Assembly (NCBI GenBank): GCA_946482465.1
Contig: CAMLRL010000003.1
Span: forward strand, 1-64,000
DNA from: an uncultured Lactobacillus sp.
GTDB taxonomy: Bacteria > Bacillota > Bacilli > Lactobacillales > Lactobacillaceae
Reading direction: 5' to 3'
DNA: 64,000 bases
Shown: positions 56,322 through 64,000 of the stretch, in pieces
Layout: each line of letters begins with the position of its first letter
Position numbering within the stretch: position 1 is the stretch's first letter
Program-made: the position numbers and the translations under genes
The notes under the pieces: generated by a model
Databases searched by the model: none
Seen by the model: the letters and a program-made list of their open reading frames with translations, nothing else
What the model was told of the DNA's origin: nothing

Positions 56322-56907
56322 TTAGTTACTCTTATTATTAGTTTCTAAATCAATCTGGCTGTCAAACATGCTTGCTTCGCTTTTAGCAATGTGATGAGCA
56401 ACTTCAATCACTGTTCCGGGAAATTCTTTTAAGAAAGCGGCGTGGATTTTTTGAGACAATTTTGTGTCCAATGAGGAAGTAGCTTCGTCTGCTAACAAAA
56501 TTTGTCTTTGCTTAAGCAGCGCGCGGGCAATTTCTATGCGCTGATTTTGCCCTCCTGACAAATTTTTACCTCCAAGACCAACTTGATACTGATACCCTTT
56601 TTTTCTAACCAGTTCTTCTAGGCCAGCTTTAGAAACCGCCTTATTCAGTTCTTGTTGGGTAACCTTTTGCCCTAAAGTAATATTGTATTCAATCGTATCA
56701 TTTAATATAAACGGTTGTTGATTGATTAAAGCAAAGAGTTCATGTAATAGCGAATATAGTTAATCCGGGCAAGTTTCCCGTAGGCTTTTGAGCAAAGGAG
56801 ATGAATACTTTTAAAAGATAAGCTAAAAATACTGATTGAAATGAATCAAGAATTGAAATAAATAGAAAAAGAAAAAGTTTCCATTTCTTCGCATATTTGA
56901 GAGCCAT
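56322..56907 (-). pseudogene. ABC exporter with large internal deletion
   Basis: An intact start (ATG 56907 behind AGGAGG) encodes about 62 residues resembling the first membrane helix of a fused TMD-NBD exporter (ALKYAKKWKLFLFLF). The frame then stops near 56720. Another frame picks up at about 56750 with [13 protein letters not shown] (Q-loop), LSGGQNQR (signature), [12 protein letters not shown] (Walker B) and VAHHI (H-loop), ending at 56322. Walker A and most of the membrane domain are missing, about 400 codons. It is clearly dead as a transporter. Confidence 0.8.
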
Positions 56908-57043
56908 GTTATCCTCCTAAAACTTAAAATAGATTACAAGTATAATGGAACAAATTAATAAAAGCCACAAAATTTCTGGTCTAATTTAAATTTGCTGGCA
57001 AAAAAGTGAGAAAAATGTTCTTTTTCTTTCTAAATCGCTATTT

Positions 57044-57049
57044 TATAAT
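57044..57049 (+). promoter_or_regulatory. -10 box of the NUDIX-CPBP pair
   Basis: TATAAT, 37 bases before the NUDIX start. The -35 region is weak. Confidence 0.4.
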
Positions 57050-57086
57050 TGATAATAAGATTTAAAAGAAAGAGATTTTTTACTTA

Positions 57087-57527
57087 ATGGATAGAACTGA
57101 ACCAGTTACTTTAACGAATATGTGTATGATTAAAAGCAAAAATAAAATATTAGTGTTAGATCGCAATGACCCCTATTGGCCAGGACTTACTTTTCCAGGA
57201 GGCCATGTTGAAGATCATGAATCTTTTCATGACTCAGTGGTGCGAGAAGTTAAGGAAGAAACAAATTTAGATATTAAGAACCCGCGTCTATGTGGTATTA
57301 AGCAATTCTATGATGAAAACGATCACCGTTATCTCGTTCTTTTTTACATAGCGACTGAATTTACCGGTACAGTCAAAGCCTCAAGGGAAGGCGAATTGAC
57401 GTGGATGACTGAGGAAGAACTTTTGCAACATAAGTTAGCTTATAATTTTGACCGTGACTTACTGGTGTATTTTAATGAAGAAATTGGTGAACACATATTA
57501 GATGGTCAGCGGGATGAATTATTTTAA
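57087..57527 (+). CDS. NUDIX hydrolase, MutT/8-oxo-dGTPase-like
   Basis: 146 residues, one NUDIX domain. The NUDIX box starts at FPGGHVEDHESF and ends VVREVKEETNL; the metal-binding Glu residues are present, with Asn in place of the usual Gly after EET. Likely cleaves an oxidised or modified nucleotide; substrate unknown. It reads opposite to its neighbours rpoD and trmK and is followed 12 bases later by the CPBP protease gene, so the two probably form an inserted operon. Confidence 0.85.
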   Translation: MDRTEPVTLTNMCMIKSKNKILVLDRNDPYWPGLTFPGGHVEDHESFHDSVVREVKEETNLDIKNPRLCGIKQFYDENDHRYLVLFYIATEFTGTVKASREGELTWMTEEELLQHKLAYNFDRDLLVYFNEEIGEHILDGQRDELF

Positions 57528-57539
57528 GGAGAATTTGAA

Positions 57540-58772
57540 ATGCTTTCTGAACAAGCAATTAAGCGTTGGCATCTAGGACAAATAATAGTCCAAGAAATTC
57601 TGATCATTGTGGCGCTTGTGTTATTTTTTAAAATTAACCCCTTGTCCAAAAGTAAAATTGGGGCAATGGTAGTTCTGCCAGTTTTGTTTATACTAATACT
57701 TTTACAACTAACACTCCTAAACGAAAAACATCCTGCACGAAAATTAGTCCAATTTAATCATTATTTTCAAGCTGCTAACATCCAAATATGTTTTTTAGTA
57801 CTTCTCACAATCGGAGCAAGTTTTATCAAAGTTTTAAATACTAAGAACCTTATCTGGTTATTAATTCCACTTACTTTGTACGAACTAGTTATGCTAGTTC
57901 CTATGGCAGAACTGGCCTGGGGAAAGATAAATAGTGTAATTGGGCAAATCATAACTTTATTATTATTCTCAAGTCTGATAGTTGCTATTTTAGAAATGTT
58001 GACTATGTATAGCTACCCTTCTTGGCTACAAATGCTTAATAAAACTGAAATTACTGGAGCAATTTGCTTTGTCATCACTTCAGTAGTTGTCATGAATAAA
58101 TGGGGCTATCAAACTCCCGGCTTGAGATTGAGTTCAAAAGCTAAATATGCAGTTCTGGGTTTTATTGCTTTATTTATTATTATTGACTGCTTGTTTAATG
58201 CTTTTAATGTGGCAGATAAATGGGGACAACTGCTCACGAGCTGGGATTTTCAGATCACTACGAAGCATATAATAAAGTTCATTTGCGAAGGCATAGCAGC
58301 TGGTATAGCTGAAGAATGGTTGATGCGTTTTTGTGTTTTAAGCATCTTACTTAAAACTTTTAAAAATGCGCAACATCAAATCTTATGGTCGGTTGTATTA
58401 GACGGTTTAATCTTTGGAGCACTTCATATTGTTAACCTGATAGAGCAGCCAATACCGGCCACAATTTTACAAATGATTAATGCAAGTGTAGCTGGTATTA
58501 CTTTTGCAGCAATTTATCTTTATACTGGGTCTTTTTTCATAAATATGGGCTATCATGCAGTTTTTGATATTCTAGCTTTCCTAGCTTCCGGTACCACGAC
58601 CATGACTAATCCCACTGTTTTTGAATGGCAGTATTTGATCTTAACAACCTTAGCTTATCTGGCTTTTTCATTTTTCTTATTGTCAGGTAAACGCAAAAAT
58701 GTTGTTGAATACAACATGGAGCAATGGGGATTAGCTGATAATTATGGAGTTTACGGCTTAAACTTTAAATAA
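57540..58772 (+). CDS. CPBP-family intramembrane glutamic protease
   Basis: 410 residues, about ten membrane helices. The C-terminal CPBP/Abi domain (about 240-370) has motif 1 AEEWLMRF (Glu-Glu and Arg), motif 2 FGALH (His) and motif 3 GYHAVFDI (His). Relatives process prenylated proteins or give bacteriocin immunity in lactobacilli; the substrate is unknown. AAGGAG lies just upstream. Transcribed with the NUDIX gene. Confidence 0.88.
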   Translation: MLSEQAIKRWHLGQIIVQEILIIVALVLFFKINPLSKSKIGAMVVLPVLFILILLQLTLLNEKHPARKLVQFNHYFQAANIQICFLVLLTIGASFIKVLNTKNLIWLLIPLTLYELVMLVPMAELAWGKINSVIGQIITLLLFSSLIVAILEMLTMYSYPSWLQMLNKTEITGAICFVITSVVVMNKWGYQTPGLRLSSKAKYAVLGFIALFIIIDCLFNAFNVADKWGQLLTSWDFQITTKHIIKFICEGIAAGIAEEWLMRFCVLSILLKTFKNAQHQILWSVVLDGLIFGALHIVNLIEQPIPATILQMINASVAGITFAAIYLYTGSFFINMGYHAVFDILAFLASGTTTMTNPTVFEWQYLILTTLAYLAFSFFLLSGKRKNVVEYNMEQWGLADNYGVYGLNFK

Positions 58773-58774
58773 TA

Positions 58775-58808
58775 AAAAAGACAAGATTTTTTGAAATCTT
58801 GTCTTTTT
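58775..58808. terminator. Bidirectional terminator between CPBP gene and rpoD
   Basis: AAAAAGACAAGATTT (58775-58789) pairs with AAATCTTGTCTTTTT (58794-58808) around a 4-base loop, with T-runs on both strands. Confidence 0.9.
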
Positions 58809-58818
58809 GTTTAGCTAT

Positions 58819-59940
58819 TTAATCTAAGAAATCACGTAGTTGATTTGATCTACTTGGATGACGTAATTTACGCAAAGCCTTTGCTTCAATCTGACGAATT
58901 CGCTCTCTTGTAACCCCAAATACTTTTCCAACTTCTTCTAGAGTTCTAGTGCGACCATCATCTAAGCCAAAGCGTAACCGCAAAACATTCTCCTCGCGAT
59001 CAGTTAAAGTATCAAGAACTTCTTCTAATTGTTCTTTGAGCATTTCATAAGAAGCATGTTGTTCAGGACTAGTTGCATCTTTATCTTTGATAAAGTCACC
59101 TAAATGAGAGTCATCTTCTTCTCCAATAGGAGTTTCCAAAGAGACTGGTTCTTGAGCAATTTTCAAAATGTCGCGAACTTTAGCAGTAGGCATATCCATT
59201 TCGGCTCCAATTTCTTCTGGAGTTGGTTCGCGTCCTAAATCCTGCAATAGTTGTCTTTGAATCCTAATTAACTTATTGATAGTTTCAACCATGTGAACTG
59301 GAATTCTAATAGTTCTGGCTTGGTCGGCAATAGCACGTGTAATTGCTTGCCTAATCCACCAAGTGGCATAGGTTGAAAATTTGAAACCTAAACTGTAGTC
59401 AAACTTGTCTACGGCTTTCATCAGTCCCATGTTGCCTTCTTGGATTAGGTCTAAAAATGACATACCACGACCAACATAACGTTTTGCAATCGAAACTACC
59501 AAACGCAAGTTAGCTTCAGCTAATTCTTGTTTAGCTTCTTCGTCACCTTTTTCAATCCTTTTTGCCAAAGAAATTTCCTGATCAGCATTTAGTAATGGTA
59601 CCCTACCAATTTCTTTAAGATACATTCTGACAGGATCATTCATTCTAACGCTCGAAGGAGCAGACATATCCTTTAATTCAGCTTTTTCAACATCTTTTTG
59701 TTTCTTCAAAGCTAAACTAGAAGGATTGCCCTTTTCATCAACGATACTAATCCCATTATCTTCGAATTCCTGAACGAGTTGGTCGACTGCCTTTCCTTGG
59801 AGTTTATAAGGCTTAATCAATCGATCAACAAATTCATCTTCGGTAATTGATTTATCTTTTTTAACTTCTTTAACAACTTTTTTGACCATCTTATCTAAAG
59901 ATAATTGCTCGTTGTTCTCAGTCTTTTTATTCTCTGCCAC
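58819..59940 (-). CDS. rpoD: Primary sigma factor RpoD (SigA)
   Basis: 373 residues. An acidic region 1.1 is followed by region 1.2 ([16 protein letters not shown]), region 2 ([17 protein letters not shown], then [20 protein letters not shown] for -10 recognition), region 3 and region 4 ([18 protein letters not shown], the -35-binding HTH). Directs most housekeeping transcription. It follows dnaG by 13 bases. Confidence 0.97.
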   Translation of the reverse strand: MAENKKTENNEQLSLDKMVKKVVKEVKKDKSITEDEFVDRLIKPYKLQGKAVDQLVQEFEDNGISIVDEKGNPSSLALKKQKDVEKAELKDMSAPSSVRMNDPVRMYLKEIGRVPLLNADQEISLAKRIEKGDEEAKQELAEANLRLVVSIAKRYVGRGMSFLDLIQEGNMGLMKAVDKFDYSLGFKFSTYATWWIRQAITRAIADQARTIRIPVHMVETINKLIRIQRQLLQDLGREPTPEEIGAEMDMPTAKVRDILKIAQEPVSLETPIGEEDDSHLGDFIKDKDATSPEQHASYEMLKEQLEEVLDTLTDREENVLRLRFGLDDGRTRTLEEVGKVFGVTRERIRQIEAKALRKLRHPSRSNQLRDFLD

Positions 59941-59953
59941 AATAAGCCCCCCT

Positions 59954-61762
59954 TTAACCCTGAATTCTCTTTAACTGCAAAATTTTACGAGTAATACTTA
60001 TTATTTCATCATTATCTGCTTTACGTTTCGCGTCTTGTAAATCACCCATCAGTTGTTGGAGCTGCACTTTAATTTTTCGCATGTTTAAAGCATTAATTTG
60101 CTCATCAATTTCGCGGTCTGAAAAATCCTGAGGCATGTCCGTCATTTCAGCATTTATTATTATACCTTGAAGTTCGTTAGGAATAAAATCTAAAAAACTA
60201 TTAACTGTCGGATTTTCTTGATTTTCACTAAAATTTAACCATAATTCCGCTAATTTTTGATAATTTGGATCAGGAAATAAAAATTGATGTGCTAAAAGAT
60301 ATTCGCGTGCATGATCAGAATGAATGAATAAGTATAATAAGCGCGTTTGAACCGGGTCATTTATTGTACTAGTTTGTTCATCTTCAATTGGAGCATCAGG
60401 ATAATCATTAATTGGTTCAGGTTCCAGCGGAACAGGATTACCCTGATGTCTCTTTGCCGTATTTTGCTGCCTACGATACTTTGTCAAATTAACCTTAAGC
60501 GAATCTATTGAAACACTTTGTTCTTTAGCCACTTTGTTTAAGTACAAATCTTGTTCAACTGGATTTGACAATTGTGCAATTTCTTTGGTTGCTTCATCAA
60601 GATATGCTAATTTTTCGCGATCGTTAGCTAAATTATATTTTTGTGCTAGTCTTTTAAGGAAGAAATCCGTTGGGGTTAGTGCACCCTTAATTTCATCTTG
60701 GTATTTCTCGATACCATATTTTTTAACGTACTCGTCTGGGTCCAGTTTTTCAGGTAAAACCACAATCCCTAAATTAAAGCCGCCAACTTGATTAAACATC
60801 TTAGCAGCACGTTCTTCGGCATGGATGCCAGGATCATCCCCGTCATAATTAATAATTATATTATTGGTAATCCTGCGTAACATATATATTTGCTGATCAG
60901 TCAGGCTGGTTCCCATTGAGGCAATACCTGATTTAATACCAGCTTTATAAGCCGCAATGACATCCATATAACCTTCATATAAAATCAAATGCTTTTCACT
61001 ACGAGCCGCTTTTTTAGCTTCTGCAAAATGGAAAAGCGTCTTAGACTTAGTAAATATCTTTGTTTCTGGACTGTTGATATATTTAGCTTCAGTTTTATCT
61101 GTTGAAAGACGTCTTCCCGAAAAACCGACAACATAGTCCCCTTCATTACAGAGAGGAAACATCAGCCTGTCTCTAAAGCGATCGAATAATTCTCCAGCTT
61201 GCGACTGGACAAACAACCCGGTATTAAGCAAATCTTCGTCTTGATAATTATGTCCCCGTAGATATGTTAATAACAAGTTATCTTGCTTAGGCGCATAGCC
61301 AATCCTAAAGTGATTGATGATTTCGTTATTCAAATCGCGGCTTTGCGCATATTCCAGACCGCGCTTTCCCGCATTAGTCGAAACTAGGACCCGATGATAA
61401 AAATCAGCAGCTTCTTCATTTATTTTGATCAAAATATTGGAAAACCGAGGTCTCTTTTGAGTGTATTCTCCAATATCAATATGAGCAAAGTCGGCAACCT
61501 TTTGGACACTTTCCGGGAACGTTAAATTTTCCTTGTACATGAGGAAGGAAAACACATTTCCCCCTTTGCCACAACCAAAACACTTAAAGAACTGTTTACC
61601 TTCATTCACTGTAAAAGAAGGAGTTTTTTCTTGATGAAATGGACAAAGTCCAACATAATCTTTACCCTTCTTTTCGAGTGAAACATATTGGCTTATAACA
61701 TTAACTATATTGACGTTATTACGTACTTTGGCAATTGTTTCCTCGGGAATCAGACCAGCCAT
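59954..61762 (-). CDS. dnaG: DNA primase
   Basis: 602 residues. The N-terminal CHC2 zinc finger has [11 protein letters not shown] and [10 protein letters not shown]; the TOPRIM catalytic core has [11 protein letters not shown] and NYDGDDPG; the C-terminal part (about 440-602) is the helicase-binding domain. Makes RNA primers at the fork. It sits between glyS and rpoD, the classic macromolecular-synthesis order. Confidence 0.96.
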   Translation of the reverse strand: MAGLIPEETIAKVRNNVNIVNVISQYVSLEKKGKDYVGLCPFHQEKTPSFTVNEGKQFFKCFGCGKGGNVFSFLMYKENLTFPESVQKVADFAHIDIGEYTQKRPRFSNILIKINEEAADFYHRVLVSTNAGKRGLEYAQSRDLNNEIINHFRIGYAPKQDNLLLTYLRGHNYQDEDLLNTGLFVQSQAGELFDRFRDRLMFPLCNEGDYVVGFSGRRLSTDKTEAKYINSPETKIFTKSKTLFHFAEAKKAARSEKHLILYEGYMDVIAAYKAGIKSGIASMGTSLTDQQIYMLRRITNNIIINYDGDDPGIHAEERAAKMFNQVGGFNLGIVVLPEKLDPDEYVKKYGIEKYQDEIKGALTPTDFFLKRLAQKYNLANDREKLAYLDEATKEIAQLSNPVEQDLYLNKVAKEQSVSIDSLKVNLTKYRRQQNTAKRHQGNPVPLEPEPINDYPDAPIEDEQTSTINDPVQTRLLYLFIHSDHAREYLLAHQFLFPDPNYQKLAELWLNFSENQENPTVNSFLDFIPNELQGIIINAEMTDMPQDFSDREIDEQINALNMRKIKVQLQQLMGDLQDAKRKADNDEIISITRKILQLKRIQG

Positions 61763-61776
61763 ATTGCCACCTACTT

Positions 61777-63843
61777 TTATTTAATAACTAGCTTGCTTAA
61801 ATCACCAAGACGATTGGCTAATTGTGCCACGCTATTCAACTGTGCCAAACGATTATTTTTAACTGCTTCGTCCTTAGCCATAATCATATTAGTATCAAAA
61901 TATAAGTCAATTACGGGTTGCAATTTAACAAAACCATCATAAAGAGCTGCAAGGTCATTGACTTTGTTTAGTTTCTTAACCCCATTAGCCAGTTCAGTTT
62001 CAGTTTCGTTATCAAACAAGTCACTCTTGACCTCATTTTGACCTTTGTATTTGGCTTTCTTTAAAATATTATTGATTCTAGTCAAGCTTTCAACTACTGG
62101 TTTGAATTTATCATCATCATGATGCAATTGCAAAACTTTTGCTGCAGCGAGGATTTGAATAGGATCTTGCTGGCTTGAAGCCAAAACGGCATCAATAATA
62201 TCATATTTATAATTATTTTTCTGTAAATATTGGTTAATCCGATCCCGAATAAATGATGAAATTTGTTCTTCTTGTTCGGCTGTCTTAGGCAATTTGGCAG
62301 GAGTTTTCTTTTCCAAAGCGGATACGATTTCCGGTAAGACTTCGTTAAACGGCAATGACCATTTTTGCTCTAATAAAATTCGGACAATACCATAAGCATA
62401 GCGCCGCAGTGCATAAGGATCATTTGAGGAGCTCGGGATCATTCCTGCTGCAAAGAAGGTAATGATTGTATCTAATTTATCGGCGACTGATAATAATGAG
62501 CCGACGGTAGTGGCTGGTAATTTCCCTTCTGAAGTCGTAGGCATATAGTGTTCTTCTATTGCCTCAGCCACATCATCTTTTTCACCGGCAAGCTTAGCAT
62601 AATGCTTACCCATCACACCTTGAAGTTCAGCAAATTCACCCACCATTTGGGTGACAAGGTCAAACTTATACAGCTGGCTAGCACGGTCAAAATCCTTAAT
62701 CGTTTGAGCATCTAAGTTCCACTTATTTGCCAAATAATCACCAATAATTTGTACTCGCTTCATTTTCTCAGACATGGATCCGATTTTATCGTGGAATGAA
62801 ACGTTATCTAACTTTTGTACAAAATGACTGAGTGGGTATTTACGATCCTCATCATAAAAGAATTGGGCATCATCTAGGCGAGCAACTAAAACTTTCTCAT
62901 TGCCCGAAACCACATTTTCCAAATAGTCTTTATTACCGTTGCGGACAGAGATAAAGTGATTAATCAGTTCACCATTTTGATCATAAACTTCAAAGTAACG
63001 CTGGTTGTCTTTCATAGAAGTAATTAGAACTTCTTGCGGCATTTGCAAATAATTTTTAGCAAACGATCCTGCAAAGACAGTCGGGTATTCGACTAAATTC
63101 GTCACTTCTTCAAGTAAGCTCTTGTCTGGTTTAATTTGCCAGTTGTTCTTTTTAACCAGCTTATTCATTTGGTCTACGATCATATTACGACGTTTAGTAG
63201 CGTCTACAATTACAAATTGATCTTTTAAAGCATCTTCATAATCGGAACTGTTAGCTAGAACAACACTATCTCCGAGAAAGCGGTGACCCTCAGTTTTACG
63301 ACCAGCAGTAATATCAAGAATTTTTACAGGCACTACTTCGTTGCCAAATAATGACACAAGCCAGTGAATAGGACGCACAAATTCAAAGTCGTTTGAATCC
63401 CAGCGCATTTTTGTAGGAAAAGTCATTGCTTTAACAATTTCGCTCATCCCCAAAAGAATAAAACTGGTTTTTTTACCTTCTTTCTGCACATGAACATAAG
63501 CATATTCGGTACCTTTTAATTCTTCAAAGTAAATGTCATCTGTTGTCATCCCTTGACCACGGGCAAAGCCTTGTGCAGCCTTAGTCCAGTTTTTATCTTG
63601 ATCAAGAGCTATTTTTTTAGCGGGGCCTTTTTTAATTTCATCAATATCATCTTGTTTTTCAGCTAATTCTTCCACTAAGATGGTCAATCTGCGGGGCGTC
63701 GAAAAAGTCTTAATACATTTAAATTTTAAGCCATTTTCTTTAAGAAACTTCTGCGTTCTATCCGCCAGTTGCTTAACACTACGTTCAACAACGTGTGCCG
63801 GCATTTCCTCTGTGCCGATTTCAAATAAATAATCTTTAGCCAT
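61777..63843 (-). CDS. glyS: Glycyl-tRNA synthetase beta subunit
   Basis: 688 residues, family length. The start [16 protein letters not shown] is the conserved beta-subunit N-terminus (ELPP-like motif with Met). A B3/B4-type region and HD-like region occupy the centre, and the C-terminal anticodon-binding domain (about 560-688) has [20 protein letters not shown]. Works with GlyQ as alpha2beta2. It overlaps glyQ by 8 bases and precedes dnaG. Confidence 0.95.
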   Translation of the reverse strand: MAKDYLFEIGTEEMPAHVVERSVKQLADRTQKFLKENGLKFKCIKTFSTPRRLTILVEELAEKQDDIDEIKKGPAKKIALDQDKNWTKAAQGFARGQGMTTDDIYFEELKGTEYAYVHVQKEGKKTSFILLGMSEIVKAMTFPTKMRWDSNDFEFVRPIHWLVSLFGNEVVPVKILDITAGRKTEGHRFLGDSVVLANSSDYEDALKDQFVIVDATKRRNMIVDQMNKLVKKNNWQIKPDKSLLEEVTNLVEYPTVFAGSFAKNYLQMPQEVLITSMKDNQRYFEVYDQNGELINHFISVRNGNKDYLENVVSGNEKVLVARLDDAQFFYDEDRKYPLSHFVQKLDNVSFHDKIGSMSEKMKRVQIIGDYLANKWNLDAQTIKDFDRASQLYKFDLVTQMVGEFAELQGVMGKHYAKLAGEKDDVAEAIEEHYMPTTSEGKLPATTVGSLLSVADKLDTIITFFAAGMIPSSSNDPYALRRYAYGIVRILLEQKWSLPFNEVLPEIVSALEKKTPAKLPKTAEQEEQISSFIRDRINQYLQKNNYKYDIIDAVLASSQQDPIQILAAAKVLQLHHDDDKFKPVVESLTRINNILKKAKYKGQNEVKSDLFDNETETELANGVKKLNKVNDLAALYDGFVKLQPVIDLYFDTNMIMAKDEAVKNNRLAQLNSVAQLANRLGDLSKLVIK

Positions 63844-64000
63844 TTTCTAATCCCGCCTTCTTATCTTCTGCGTTCTTCAATAACGGAAATCCCCTTTTTT
63901 CACGTTCCTCTACAAAGCACACTGCTACTTCATGAGCCAAATTTCTAATTCTGGCTAAATAGCCAGCCCGTTCGGTAACAGAAACTGCACCTCTGGCATC
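63836..64000 (-). CDS. glyQ: Glycyl-tRNA synthetase alpha subunit, C-terminal 54 residues
   Basis: Partial gene running off the right edge. The visible frame reads [20 protein letters not shown] at its start, the conserved GlyQ C-terminal segment, and stops at 63836-63838 inside the glyS start (8-base overlap). The class II active site and any T-box leader lie beyond the window. Confidence 0.93.
   Translation of the reverse strand, partial: DARGAVSVTERAGYLARIRNLAHEVAVCFVEEREKRGFPLLKNAEDKKAGLENG

Overview
The window is AT-rich, low-GC Gram-positive DNA. The gene set and gene orders (glyQ-glyS-dnaG-rpoD-trmK-nif3-pepT, asnS-dnaD-nth, recU-pbp1A beside rnpB/gpsB/ypsA, a complete mevalonate cluster mvk-mvaD-mvaK2-fni, RexB-type addAB, lspA-rluD-carAB) point to Lactobacillaceae, most likely the genus Lactobacillus in the narrow sense. 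Species cannot be fixed from this sequence. I see no tRNA, 5S/16S/23S rRNA, CRISPR array or intact insertion sequence.

Layout. 1-970 has no intact gene. It carries a very good XerC/XerD-type dif site (514-541) and a second palindrome resembling the streptococcal/lactococcal difSL core (915-944), so the left edge is probably the chromosome replication terminus. Most genes to the right read leftward, i.e. toward that point. Next come two broken genes of a sugar-type locus (1025-3497), an RpiR regulator, a XerS-like tyrosine recombinase, a NUDIX hydrolase, a DegV/FakB protein and a MarR regulator. 8-20 kb holds rqcH and the leftward run fhs-lspA-rluD-carA-carB, then a metallophosphoesterase and a 23S methyltransferase. 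20-31 kb holds rnpB, gpsB, ypsA, divergent recU-pbp1A, nth-dnaD, asnS, tseB and dinG. 31-42 kb holds addA-rexB and the divergent mevalonate operon. 42-47 kb holds a HAD phosphatase, rsmF, an orphan FtsX-like permease, a methyltransferase-like gene and lepB. 47-53 kb holds two paralogous GntR-ABC modules with four related permeases. 53-64 kb is the conserved macromolecular-synthesis cluster, interrupted by a deleted ABC exporter, a NUDIX gene and a CPBP protease.

Most notable: (i) the carA/carB pair is full length and open, but the glutaminase Cys and His and, in both ATP-grasp halves, the metal-binding Glu and Asn and the glycine-rich loops are replaced, so it looks like a retained pseudo-carbamoyl-phosphate synthase; (ii) two different Xer-type sites lie about 0.4 kb apart, near a XerS-like gene; (iii) the twin GntR-ABC modules share a nearly identical 22-bp element just upstream of each regulator; (iv) three DNA-repair enzymes (Nth, RexB, DinG) all lack the cysteines of their usual Fe-S clusters.

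All family assignments come from reading motifs, gene order and length. No database search was run, and comparisons with known sites or proteins are from memory.
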